Below, piece after piece: positions 1 through 11,298 of a DNA stretch of 64,000 nucleotides. The DNA lies in the NCBI RefSeq assembly GCF_010093815.1, contig NW_022985552.1:1225943-1289942 (forward strand). The letters are read 5' to 3'. The stretch comes from Pseudovirgaria hyperparasitica. Lineage: Eukaryota > Ascomycota > Dothideomycetes > Acrospermales > Acrospermaceae. Within the stretch, counting starts at the first letter, position 1; each line of letters opens with the position of its first letter. The notes beneath the pieces are model-generated. The model worked only from the letters and a program-made list of their open reading frames with translations, ran no database searches and was not told where the DNA came from. The translations under genes were made by a program, and so were the position numbers.

Positions 1-2997
1 GTTGTCAGTATTGTTTCTCGTTTCGAGAGAAGGTAACATTTCTGAAAAAATGAGGTTAGTTATATGAGCACTTCAAACACCTCTCCACACTGTTTTCACA
101 TACGTAAGCAAGATGTGACCACCTGGTCTGAGAAGATTTGAGCTATTGAGATGACATCTCTCTTTGTGAGTGCTTCAGCATCCAAGTTCTGAGTCGATTT
201 GTTGTCTGGATCTGACTTCAGCGATGGAGGATTCATTGTCCCTTGAGATGAGCTTGAGATATTTCCAGATGACGGTGTTGGTGTTGCGGAAGGTGTCGGA
301 AATCCTGCCAGATTCCAATCCCACGGGCTTGGCTCGAATCTACCCAGCTCCGAGGGGTCAATCTGTTCAGGGTTTAATTACGTTCAACCCGCGACTTTGG
401 GATGAATACTTACCGATACGACAACAGAATCCTCAAATGTATCTGTGTCTCCCAAGTGTGATACTTCTGAGGGAGAAAGAGCTGAGACAGGAGTTGATCG
501 TTCATCAAATGCTCGCTTCCTCTTCGGTAATGGTACAGGAATAATCATGTCCCCGTCAAAATCTTCTAGGTTATCTTCATCATTTATTGATGCTTCATCA
601 ATCGACGATGAACTGGTAGTGTCGCTCGTATCGACCGCAATATGAGCGAGCATCCCTAGCTGCACAGTCTGGAACGAGGTGGTAGTATGGCCATGGATGG
701 GTGCTAAACTCTGAGATGGATTGAAAGCAGCGTGTTTCTTCGGGAACTGATCGTCTTCTAGAGCCGAGGATGCAAAATTGAAGCGACCGGACAAGTACTT
801 ATCATCGGACAAATTCAGCTTGTCAGTGAAGTTGATCGGGTCAAATATACTCTCCTTACGAGGTACCTCGGCAGTTCCACGGGACGAGGGCGGATATTTG
901 AGCTGCGAAGGGTGTCGTAGCACCTTACGAGCAGTGGTCACGCTCGGGGAGCGTTGGCGCCGGTTGTTCGGTCCAATACCAGTGCGTGGTAATGGGTCTG
1001 CTTGAGCATGTGTTACGTTGACTGGCTCGATTTTCAAGTACGCATGAGCCTCAGTATCCTCACTAGCGGGATCTGTGACAGTGAGCGCATGATCATCGTC
1101 CAAGTTTTCTAATTTTATCGGAGCCTGACTTGATCGAGAGATGGGGTCCGACTTAGGGTCAACCTCACGAATGTCGGGGACGTCCATCATCTCATCATCA
1201 TCTGGCTCGTCGAAGAAGCTGAAGTCGGCATCGGTAACATTATTTCCAGTAAACTCGTCTTCGTCCGTGTCTTCAAACAAGTCGTCGGCATCGTCGCCAA
1301 CCATAGCATGCTCATTCGCTTTTTCCGGACGTGCAAGCTCTCGGTCCGCATTAGGAGCGTCGATGACATCAGATATCACTGGGTCGCTCTGGCTGGGCAA
1401 TATGGGCGTTGCCAACGCGGTAGGATTTGTTTGGTCATTGCTTATAATGCCAGCAGAGTTGGGAGGGCCTTCCGTGGTGATTGAGACTCCTGTACTAGGG
1501 TTTAGTATACCGTCTGGTGGCGTGGGATAAACCCCTCCACCTGCATGCATATCCCCAAGCACCCCAGCACGTAGATAGAGGGGAGACGATGGTCCGGGTC
1601 CAAACGAGATGTCTATAAGGGGAGGTACTGAAAGCTTCCCGATTCCCCGCGGCTGTTGGAGAATTATCTTGTTTGAATTACGTTCTGCCGAGTCGGCAAG
1701 CCACTTTCGAGCAGTCTCCAGGCAATCTGACGATCCAATTGACGCTGCCAGAATCGATCCCAAACCCCCATCGCTCTGAAGTGCATCGCTATCAGCTTCC
1801 GAGACACAGGAATGGTGTGCATTGTTGCCATCATACACGAAACACAAAGCCCTAGGCCATAGTAGGTAACTGGTGATGTTGGTATGCGACTTTGAAGTCA
1901 CATCTTTCCGATTTTCTAGGCCAATCCGGGCCCAGCTAGTGCTGTCATCTAGAGCAGCTAGACGAATACCAATACTTTCAAGCCATGCTTCAACCATGTT
2001 CTTCCATTCAGATGATTTATCATCTAGGCTTTGTCGACGGCAACGTTTTCTGCGGGACTTCTCGCTTGGTACGTTACTACCTAGAGACCCCTTGAGGATT
2101 TCGTTGGGTGTTATTGTGCCAACCATACCGCTGGGAGCGATGCGAAGGTATAATTTCTTTGGGGCGTCCTTCTCGCTGAGAAGTAACGAAGGCAGAGGAA
2201 CTATGCAATTATTCTTGAGAAACGACCAATACACAATTAGATTCCCAGAAGAGCCCCAATGCACATCAAGTGTAACTAGGAGTACTGAAGTAGAATCCGA
2301 ATCGTGTGTAGCCGTGGGCTGGCTGTCGAATACAAATGTGCGGGCATTTAAAGGAATCAAATTGGCCTCATCCTTCAGGTCATACGCCAACGATCCAATC
2401 ACGGCAGAAAGGAAGAGTTCGTATACGGCTAAAGTATCGATTGGACGCTGCTCGTGAGTAGTGAAGAGAATAGCGGTGGATGCTCGAGGGTTTGCAGTAT
2501 GAAGATGGCGAGGAGTAGACAAGGTCCCTTGTGGAAAGCCTCTTTTTGGAAATGTCATTAGCTCTGTAGCTTTGATTTGTCCCTGTGATGAAGCTGAATT
2601 GTGTCAGTACCGCGGATCTTGCCAATGCAGGCAACCTTGAAAACGTACGAATCAAATCAAAGCCCAACATCTTCGCAATCCTCTCTGGCTCGGCCAACTG
2701 TAAGTAGGCATCATGGTCAGAATCGCCACTCTTAAAGAGCCAAAGTAATGACCGGCCCGGGTCTCTTGCGACTAGACGACGGGTGTTTCGTAAGGCGGCC
2801 TCTACGGTTTGCAGCCCATCTCGAGCACTGTTCTTAGGTATGCCTGTTGGGGGTTCCTCCAATTGTCTCACGACGACAGTTTGATAGTACACAACATCGA
2901 TACCACCCTATATCACCCGTCAGTTTAGGTGTGACTATGCACAGGCGAAACTCACAATCGCTTGCGCATTCGTTGGGCAAGCTTTGAGATGTTCCAT
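1..2997 (-). CDS. MED13: Mediator subunit 13 (Med13/Ssn2), 3' part missing
   Basis: Med13 is the large subunit of the CDK8 kinase module, which docks on Mediator in the nucleus and represses or tunes RNA polymerase II. I read five exons: 2997-2956, 2907-2649, 2593-414, 362-104 and 41-1, where it runs off the window. All junctions keep phase. The start is the ATG at 2997, giving MEHLKACPTNAQAI and then, across the intron, GGIDVVYYQ, which matches the conserved fungal Med13 N-terminus. The first ~260 residues carry the Med13_N-type fold. A long acidic, Ser/Pro-rich linker follows, as is usual in this family. The conserved C-terminal MID/PIWI-like part would lie left of position 1. The intron before the last visible exon has a clear CTAAC branch point and a poly-T tract before CAG. 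It is divergent from the ENP2 gene. Family assignment rests on the N-terminus, gene size and linker character. Confidence 0.85.
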
Positions 2998-3542
2998 CAC
3001 AGATCAAGACGCGTCGCACCTCAAGGAACATCCAGATGAAACAATCTCTGAGAACAAACTCCTGCAAGGGCTATGAACAGCTTCATCAACACTGTTGATG
3101 ACTTCCCGGACTAGTCAGACATATCATGAGTGAGTCCCAGACCGTGCCTGGCAGGTCGTTGGTTTGGCGCGAGGAGGGCGAAGTTGTGACACGATCGTTT
3201 TTCAATCGTCGGGAGGAGAAAATGAGCGATTCTATAGTGTTGAGTAGACAAAGTGTTGCGTGCGAGGGCGAAGGTAAAATCGGTCGGGAATAGGTTATGC
3301 GGCGACAACGAGAACGACGTGATGTTGGCAGCCTCAGGCCTAACGACCTGCGCGTTACGAGAGGTGAGATCGCCAATAACCGCTCCCGGCGCCCGGCTAA
3401 AACCGCCTAAACCATGGGAAGCCTAAGGATCTTATCTTATCTTATCTCAGCTAGCTTTTTACCAGACCGCGGCCAAAATTATTTTGAATGTATCTGGGGA
3501 TCGCCCGGTGGTTTGCACGAGCGCACTGCACCATAGAAGACA
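2998..3542. promoter_or_regulatory. Divergent promoter between MED13 and ENP2
   Basis: This 545-bp stretch separates the two start codons. It holds no convincing gene; short open frames on the minus strand lack coding features. On the minus strand, 3429-3447 contains three direct GATAAG repeats (see separate entry). Confidence 0.6.
3429..3447 (-). repeat. Three tandem GATAAG motifs
   Basis: The plus strand reads as repeated TTATC units, which is GATAAG repeated on the minus strand. GATAAG matches the core bound by fungal GATA factors such as AreA/Nit2 or SreA, but a pentanucleotide microsatellite gives the same pattern by chance. It lies about 100 bp 5' of the ENP2 start. Confidence 0.5.
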
Positions 3543-5805
3543 ATGAAGATATCCAACCATTCTTCAGTTCCTGTGTACACTATTGCTGGATCCTCGACCG
3601 CTCGGCCTCTCCCGGAATGGCTTATACGGAAGCGAAAACGCAGCTTGAAGCAGGACCCGGAGTTTGCGAATCGCATTGAGCTTCTGCAAGACTTTGAGTT
3701 CGAAGAGGCAAGCACTTGTGTGCGCATAAGTGAAGATGGTGACTGGATTATGAGCACTGGTGTGTCTACAATTTCTCCTGGGTTACATTATGACAAGACT
3801 AAGTGTTGTTCCAGGGACATATAAGCCTCAGATCCACACACACTACCTACCACATCTATCGCTCTCATTCGCACGGCATACCGACGCACTTAATGAAACC
3901 TTTCTCCTTTTATCATCCGACTACTCTAAATCGCTACATCTGCAATCCGACCGTCTCCTCGAATTTCATACTGCTCAGGGCAAGTACTACACTGCCAGGT
4001 TACCTCGTTATGGGCGCGACTTACTATATGACAAGCGCTCGACTGAAGCATTGGTACCAACAGTGGGAGTCAATGCGGACGGTAATGGTGAGGTGTTCCG
4101 TCTAAATCTCGAAGTCGGCCGCTTCATGAAAGCTTTCGAGGTAGATGTAGGTGGTGACGACTATACCTCGACTGGTGGTGGCGCGTTACAAGGAGGTATA
4201 AATACTGGGAGCGTCAACACTGGCGCAATCGCAGAGACTAGTCACAATCTGGGGGCGTTCGGAACGTCATTAGGCACAGTGGAGTTCTGGGATCCGAGAT
4301 CACGAAGCAGGATAGGAATACTTGGTCCGCCTCCAGACAGTTCGAGTTTTGGAGAGAAGTCACAAATCACTGCCCTAGAGTTCCATCGATCGGGTCTCGA
4401 GCTTGCGACAGGCTCATCCAACGGTCTCGTCTACTTATATGATCTACGATCGCCAGTTCCTCTCTTGAAGAAGGATCAAGGGTATGGGTTTCCAATCAAG
4501 AATCTCATTTATCTGAATTCCACCACCGCGAGCCGGAGTCAAATCAGCGAACCGAAGTTACTTTCTGCAGACAAGCGTATAATTAAGATTTGGGATCAGA
4601 AGGATGGCACACCATGGACATCCGTGGAACCTGCCGTTGACTTGAACCATGTAGCATGGTGTCCAGATAGCGGCATGATACTAACCGCAAACGAGGGCAG
4701 ACAGCAACATGCGTTCTTCGTCCCTCAGCTTGGCCCTGCGCCCAAATGGTGTGCGTTTCTCGATAATCTCGTGGAAGAGATGGCCGAAGACCCTAACGAT
4801 CCCAATGCATTTGGCAACCAGAAGAATGGCGAAGTCTACGACAACATGAAGTTCCTCACCGTACCAGAATTAAAGACTCTTAGTCTCGACCACCTAATCG
4901 GCACTACAAGCCTGCTCAGACCGTACATGCACGGCTACTTTGTAGCACAGAAACTCTACGAGGAAGCAAGACTAATTTCCAATCCCGATATATGGCAGGA
5001 GCAGCGCCAGAGAAGCATTCAAGATAAAATCAACAAGGAACGCGAAACACGTATTCGCGGTAGCAAAAAGGTCGCAGTCAAAGTAAATCGCAAACTTGCC
5101 GAGAGGATCCTCGAGAAAGAGGAAAAAGAAGAGCGGCGGCGTGCACGTCGCGTGTTAGAGAAAGGAGGTGACGAAGACATGGTCGATGCCAATACACGAC
5201 CAGCCGACGACTCAGGGTCTAAGACGATTTCAAGCAACCTCCTGAGCGACCCCCGTTTTGCACGAGTCTTTCAAGACGAAGACTTCGAAGTCCAAGAAGA
5301 CTCGCATGAATTCCGCTCCCTCAATCCCAGCACAAAGGTCACGTCTCTCCCCAAGGGCCTGACAGTAGCGCAACAAGAAGCTATCGAAGACACGCGAGTG
5401 TCGAGCTCCGATTCGTCATCCGACAACGAAGCCGAGCCCTCACGTCGTTCGCAAAGACCTTCCACAAATGAAGTCGACAACGGCCGAATCTCCACATCCA
5501 GCTACGCGAAACCTAGACATCGCATTCACCAACCTGATATGACCGTCACATCCTCAAGAGCGAAGAAACACCAGCCAGGGAAAGCACGTTCTTTCGGATC
5601 TCGCGCCGCAAATCTCAAGGACAAGCGTTCATCTGGATCAGGCACGATACGCAAAGGCGGCGTGGTCGGTGAACGTGAAATTACGTTCGAGCCTGTGGCG
5701 AAGAGTAAGGGACCGAGGAGGGATGACCAGGCTGCGCCTTTCCCACGGGAGAAGAGAACGAAGGATAGGCGGAGTGCGAGTGGGAATGTTTTTCGGAAGA
5801 TGTAA
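3543..5805 (+). CDS. ENP2: Ribosome biogenesis protein Enp2 / NOL10
   Basis: Enp2/NOL10 is a nucleolar WD40 protein of the 90S/SSU processome, needed for 18S rRNA maturation. Two exons, 3543-3759 and 3815-5805, give 735 residues, close to yeast Enp2 (707) and human NOL10 (688). The N-terminus MKISNHSSVPVYTIAG and the downstream PLPEWL with a basic run are typical of the family. WD-type blades occupy about residues 75-370. The NUC153 motif (DPRFARVFQDEDFEV) lies near residue 550, followed by a basic, Ser-rich tail that probably serves nucleolar localisation. The 55-nt intron starts GTGTGT and ends CCAG; splicing keeps phase 1. The first exon ends in STG and the second resumes with TYKPQ. I see nothing unusual. 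Confidence 0.93.
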
Positions 5806-5992
5806 TCAAGTCGTAAGTAGATCTATGAGGCGAGTTCCCATTCATTCGAGCATGTAAGATTCCCTGTCTGTTTATCGTAGTATGTTCTGCTTGCTCTGTT
5901 GATTCTTGGTGAGGTCATCCGCTATGGTATTAAAGGCATGCGGGCGAAGACTGGTACGCCCATACATATTTAGAGAACACATATTCGCCTAG

Positions 5993-6341
5993 ATGGCACG
6001 GAAGCTGAGCCGAGAAGTCCGCGAGTCTTCACGAGCAAGCACTTCGCAATCTCTTGAAAAAGAAACGGTCGTGTATCATGACACTCCTCTCCATTCTAAA
6101 GTACTCTGACTGTGCGTGCCTATGAACTACCTGACATCGTCTGCTTGTACCTTGCCGCTGACGCCACGGAAGACGTAAGTTTATTGCCGAGACAACACGC
6201 TGCAACCCTGCAGCCGCGATCCTTGGTCGTTTACAAGAGGCTAGCTGCGAGAAGCACAAAGCCTCAGAATTCAAGTTGGAGAGATTATATGCAACAGTTC
6301 AACAGGGTGAGCAGGTTGACGACCGACGAGGAATGAAATGA
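5993..6341 (+). CDS. Small two-exon protein of unknown function (89 aa)
   Basis: I do not recognise this protein. Exon 1 (5993-6100) encodes MARKLSREVRESSRAS and ends with YHDTPLHSK. Exon 2 (6180-6341) resumes with FIAETTRCNPAAAILG and continues as a charged helix to RRGMK and a stop. Joined in phase 0 they give 89 residues rich in Arg, Glu, Lys and Ala, with a helical C-terminal half and no signal peptide or membrane segment. The 79-nt intron begins GTACTC and ends GTAAG, with CTGAC placed like a branch point. Amino-acid composition on both sides is protein-like, which is the main support. The gene is convergent with the Ppc89-like gene, whose stop lies 176 bp away. A further intron starting at the GTGAGC near 6307 would change the C-terminus. 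Function is not inferred. Confidence 0.5.
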
Positions 6342-6516
6342 GCCATTGGACTAGGAAACGGACATTACACCATAGCGCCGGAACGAAAGCATCCTAGACC
6401 AGACCGGACTTTTCCAAATACAACGCCAGGATCAATGCAAGAGACAGGATCGCTCACTGAGGTTTATTTCATGAAATGGGGACGGTCGTTACTGCTCTGC
6501 TGTGGGTCTATCAGAA

Positions 6517-9500
6517 TTAGTAAACAGAACTCCGTCTGCGGGGTTTTTGTGAGGGTCCTGCGTTGCTCTCAGTATCGCTGATGCCGCTCCATGGCAAGTC
6601 GTCCTCATCGTCAAGGCCATCCAGAGCACTGTCGTCAACATCTTCTTCGATTACGACCTTTTTACCCTTTCTAGCCTCCTTAGGATCAAGGCCGACGCTC
6701 CGAAGGGTATTATCAACCTCTTCCTCAGTCATGCGGCACGTTTGAGCGGCCTGATGGGCGTTTTCATCGTTGAGTAGTCCATCTGCCTTCTGACCTTCGA
6801 GCACATCGTGCAACGCGTAGATTTGGTCAGCCTTGATATCGATTGCTCTGAAAAGTAGCAAGACTTTTGTATGGACAGCTTTACGCTTTCGTTTCGCCAA
6901 CGATGGATCCTGACAGTGCAGCAGGCTCTCCTGAACAGATAGTTCCAGCTTCAGGTGGGTGAGCTCGTCTTCGAGCTCTTTGAGAACTAGTGCCAAGGCA
7001 TCCTGGGGCGATTGTGCAGGACGCAATGTAGCGTTGGAATCATCAATATTCCGGGATGTTACTGGGATAGGTTTCGGGATCTCGACACCGGCCGCGACCT
7101 TGTGTCTTAGGACATTGGTCTCGCTCGCAGAACGTTGGCAAACAGTACAATCTTTTACTTCGTGATTGGCCTCACGTTGGGTCAAGCGGACTGTGAGGTC
7201 AGGAATGATGAACGCAGAGGTCATTTCTAGCGGAAAGCTTCGTCTGCGTCGGCCGGTATTGCTCATGATGGAGACTTCGTTATCATTTGACCGAGTGTCG
7301 TTTCCTGCTCTGTCAGCCGCGATTGTCGACAGTCTCTTCGAACTATCTTTCATCGATGATTTGCGGGGGTGTGAGTGCCCTGTCGACTTCTTCGCAGACC
7401 TTACGGATTGCTGAGTGTCATTTCTTTCTTGTTGAATAGAATCGACTCTTCCTTTACGGCGTACCTCCGCCCGCTCTTTCTCAAGAATCTTGCGCAGTCT
7501 AGCGACCTCATTTCCATCCATCATGCTGAGATAGGTATAGTCCACGTCTACGGGCTCTTCGGTAGAGGTCGTCGCAGGAACTGGCTTTGTCACAGTATGT
7601 GTTCGTTGCGTTCTTTCAAGTGAAAGATCTGTTGTCGATTCTGCATCACTATTCAGGTTTACATTGTGGTCGAGAGGAACTGAGGTACTTCTCATGAAGC
7701 GACTGGCAATTGGATTGCCGGGTCGTCGAGTGACGTCGTGAGCGACAGCTGCAGTCCTGCTCTTGTGGAGCTCTGCGTCGACCGCGTCTGATAGCCTCGT
7801 CTGGGTGTTGTTGATGTCTTGACGGTTACTGGTAGTCCTTCTCAGGATCGCTTGATTCGGCCGTGCGCTTGCATATGCCGTAGACTTCCGATTCCCGGTC
7901 CCTTTCCGCCGGTTGTCTACAATGTCTTGAGTCATTTCTTCCATGTCACGCACCACCTCTTCATTTTTCTCAATCTTGCGCCTGAGGCGCTCCTCCTTGC
8001 GTTGCCATTGCTGCTGCTCTTCGTGTCGTGCATTGGCCAATCTTTCAAGTTGACCGCGCAGATTTTCATTGTCGAAACGTAAGGTCTCGTTACCTTCTTC
8101 GGGGGCAATGTCCGAGAATGGGCAGATCGTCTCATGTTTCAGACCTAGCCGCTGTCGAAGTCTAGCTTCCTCACGGTTCCATCGCTGCTCGTCTTGCTCG
8201 CGTTGGAGTTTGGCATTCTCGAGCTGATCCTTGAGAACATTGTTGTCAGACCTTAGTTTGCTGAGCTCTGCTTGTTCCTGTTTTGTATTCCTGATGCGTA
8301 ACTCTGCTTCTCTACGCATCCATCGCTGGGCCTGTTCATCGTGATGTGATCGAACTCGTTGAAGTTCTGTGTGGAGAGTATTGTTTTCTTCCTGCACGGC
8401 GGTTTCGTGTCGTCCCATGTTACTTCGCAGCTGCAATGTTTCTTCCTGGTACCTAGCTTCATTACTTGCCATCTTGGTTTTCAAATCCTCGTTGTCAGCT
8501 CTCAATCCGTCCTTGTCCGACCTGAGCAGTTCGACTTCTGATCGCAAGTATACATTATCCACCTGAAGAGCTTGATTCTCTTGTTTGACCTCTTCAGAGG
8601 TCACGTAAGCCTTTGCTAATTGCTCTTGGAGTTGATCGCGCTCCGCAGTAATGCGATTGTTATACGTCTTAGCGACTAACAGTTTTCGATCAGTACGATC
8701 AAGGCGCATTCGAAGAGTCTCAGCAGCAGCTTCAAGTCCTAAAGCTATATTAGTATGTAGTCATCTCGTGTCGCAGCTTAGACCTTACTTGACTTCTGTG
8801 TTTTCCATCCAGCTCTGTCCGCTTCTTCATCCGATCCTAACGCACTATCGCTGGAGCGCATGGCTTGTTGAACCTTTTGCTCCGCTTTGAGATCTGTGAT
8901 CTCATTCTCTTGCTCCTCGATAGTCCTGATATGTTCGGCATTCTCTCTTTCAAGTTGTGAGACTTTCTCTTTGAGAAGTTGCAACGCTGCGAATAGTGTC
9001 TTCTCATCTTCTGGAACCGGGACATTGTTGATTGGTAGATAATTGGGTTGGCCGCGGGAAGGCCGATCAGGATCTGGGGCTGAGGAGAACCGTGAACGAG
9101 TTCTTGACATCTTTGAAAATACTGGAGTGCCATCTTTAAAAACACCTGAGACTAATTCAGTCAAGTTGGGAAGATCAGGCAACATGAAGGATTGTTGCGT
9201 ATCCTTGTTTGTTGGAAGCGAAGACCGTGGAGTACCGCGAGATTGTCGTTGTGGCGTGGCGCTCTTGCGCTCGGGCGTTGTTTGTAGGTCATGGTTTGCA
9301 GACGTGTGTTTTACTCTTAGATTACCAAAGCGAGTCCCTTTATATGATGACGTAGTAATTGAAGGCCTTTGGTCTTGGAACGAGTCTTCTTCGGCGACTT
9401 TGGCGTGTACATCGGAAAAGGCAGACCTTTTTTGTTCTGTCACGCTTGGCGGTTCATCATCTGTCTCTGCTGGCGGTTTGGTGGATGCATGGCGGATTTG

Positions 9501-10037
9501 TGCATCCCGTCGTAGACTTCCTGTCTCAGCTGCGTTTCCTCTACGCGTAGGTGCCCGTGACTTCGAGGGAGGTGTGATATCGTATAAACTATTGAAATTC
9601 ATATTGCTCATGAATAAGTCCCCAGTTTTGTTTGGAGTGCTCTGTAGACTCCTGCGTCCTCCTCGTCCAACCTCAATACTATCGTCTTCAGAATCTTCAT
9701 TCTCATATGAATCAAAGTCACCAAATTCTTTCCGCACGGCCGAGGTAGGTACGGTCTGTGGGGCTTGAGGCGGCTCGTAATAGCTATGACCGTATCGCCG
9801 AGCAGTACTTCGCAGATTATTGAAGGTCCCAGTTGGTTCCATTTGCTGTGTCGAATTGAGAGCCTCTTGCTCGGGGTTGAACGAGGAAGCTGTGGCAGTG
9901 GGGAGGTGGAAGGTGGATTCGTTGGAGTCGCGCTCTGGTGAAGATAGAGGCCGAGGAGGACTGCTCCGTGGAAAGGTACGCGCTAGCTCACGGATGACAC
10001 GACCTTGAGCATCTGCATGTTTTGGAGAAGGTGCCAT
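6517..10037 (-). CDS. Spindle pole body coiled-coil protein, Ppc89/Cep57-like
   Basis: This is a long coiled-coil protein of 1156 residues from two exons, 10037-8789 and 8738-6517. The 50-nt intron begins GTAAGG and ends TTTAG with a TACTAAT branch point, so the two large frames belong to one gene. Residues 1-330 are Ser/Pro/Arg-rich and disordered. From about 335 (NYLPINNVPVPEDEKTLFAA) a short conserved block leads into coiled coils at roughly 350-400 and 430-690. Near 1020-1105 (SPQDALALVLKELEDEL onward, with a basic stretch AKRKRKAVHTK) lies a segment that resembles the Cep57 microtubule-binding/Ppc89 region. Fission yeast Ppc89 is a core spindle pole body scaffold; localisation at the fungal SPB is inferred. 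The acidic C-terminus ends with a basic RRRSSVY tail. Confidence 0.75.
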
Positions 10038-10515
10038 AGCGAAGGCCGGTCGCCGCGTACACTGTATTTGGCGGCGCGATTGGATGGATAAGATGTCTAA
10101 GTCGTTGCGTCGGGGGACATGCAGGATAGATATCTGTAAAGGTAGGTACGGAATTGGGAAAGTAGAATGTCGAAGATGGCGACCGAGCCTAGGTAGTCTT
10201 CAGGATAGGTTGAGGCGGTGCATGTGGGAGAAGAATGTTGATTTTCTGAAGAGGAAGGGCACCTCGAGACAATATTTGTGTAAACAAAACAACGCGTCCA
10301 CGTTGGTCAAAGCGTCCTGCATTGGTCTCTGCAGCTAGCCAAATCTGGCTAACGCAACGCTACCTAGACCATGGCGAAGCTATCTCGTTTCTACTTCAAG
10401 AGGCTAGACCCTCGCTTAGGTCTCTATTAGTGTCGTTTCAAGCTGACATTCATATTTCCAAATCGCAAAACGTTTTCCACTCAATGCAAGGAATATTCAT
10501 TTCCTTTCTGACCTC
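10038..10515. other. Intergenic: 5' flank of Ppc89-like gene to tRNA
   Basis: No convincing coding region. A short plus-strand open frame (10084-10338) starts close to the Ppc89-like start and has no recognisable composition. The stretch presumably holds the Ppc89-like promoter. Confidence 0.4.
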
Positions 10516-10587
10516 GCCTGGTTAGCTCAATCGGTAGAGCGTGAGACTCTTAATCTCAAGGTTGCGGGATCGTCCCCCGCATCGGGC
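10516..10587 (+). tRNA. tRNA-Lys (anticodon CTT)
   Basis: A 72-nt cloverleaf can be folded by eye. The acceptor stem pairs GCCTGGT with ATCGGGC (two G-T pairs). The D-arm pairs GCTC with GAGC, with a good A box. The anticodon stem pairs TGAGA with TCTCA around the loop CTCTTAA, giving anticodon CTT (lysine). The T stem pairs GCGGG with CCCGC. No intron is present. The T-loop ATCGTCC is unusual: the position that is normally A58 is T, which also weakens the B box. A TTTT run follows about 10 nt downstream and may terminate RNA polymerase III. Identity is sure; whether the T-loop change impairs expression is unknown. Confidence 0.88.
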
Positions 10588-11298
10588 TTGTTATTTTGCT
10601 TTCTGACCAATCTCCTTGTAGACGTCACTTCAGAAGTATAACCAAACACGAAGAGCTTTTTTGCTTAGCCATAGATCTTCCAAAATAAAGAATACACTGT
10701 AGACAGTCAGCAGTGAAGTATTGCCTGCTGTGAGATCGTTGAGGACCTTATGAGACATTAACATGCGTATCAAGACGGCTGGATCGCTTTGATATGGTTA
10801 GCTATCGGGTTCGATTTACGTGTTCATAATCGTGTCATAACGAGCGACCACCAAGGTACATCACGCTTGCATATTGGCTGCATTCTACGGAAGAAAGATC
10901 CGATATCACAGTGTCTCTATAGATTTCAAGCATAATCCATATCTGATGCACGGCAACAAAGACTTATTTATACTCATTACGGACCTGTGCATGTCACGAA
11001 GTTTTTTTCCTCAGACAAGACCGAATGCATCTGTTCAGACTTTGTACTTGGAAAGGAAAAATTCTCGACCCGCCTGCTTATCCAGACAACTTTAGTCATC
11101 GTGGTACACGCTATGTGGAATCTGGGCGGGAATCAACAGAAATGAAATTTGATTCTCGTACTTGGGGTATCTCAGCTGCCAGGTCGGCATTCCTCCTCAT
11201 TTTCCCCCCTTTCGTCACTCCTACCGTACATAATGGGTTATGAAGGCCCAACACGCTATATCTTGTTCTCATATATATATGTTGCCGTCTGACAAATT
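10588..11298. other. Intergenic: tRNA to importin 3' end
   Basis: About 710 bp without a supportable gene. Open frames at 10874-11095 and 11025-11243 on the plus strand are short and lack protein-like composition. The right end is the 3' flank of the importin gene. Confidence 0.4.
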
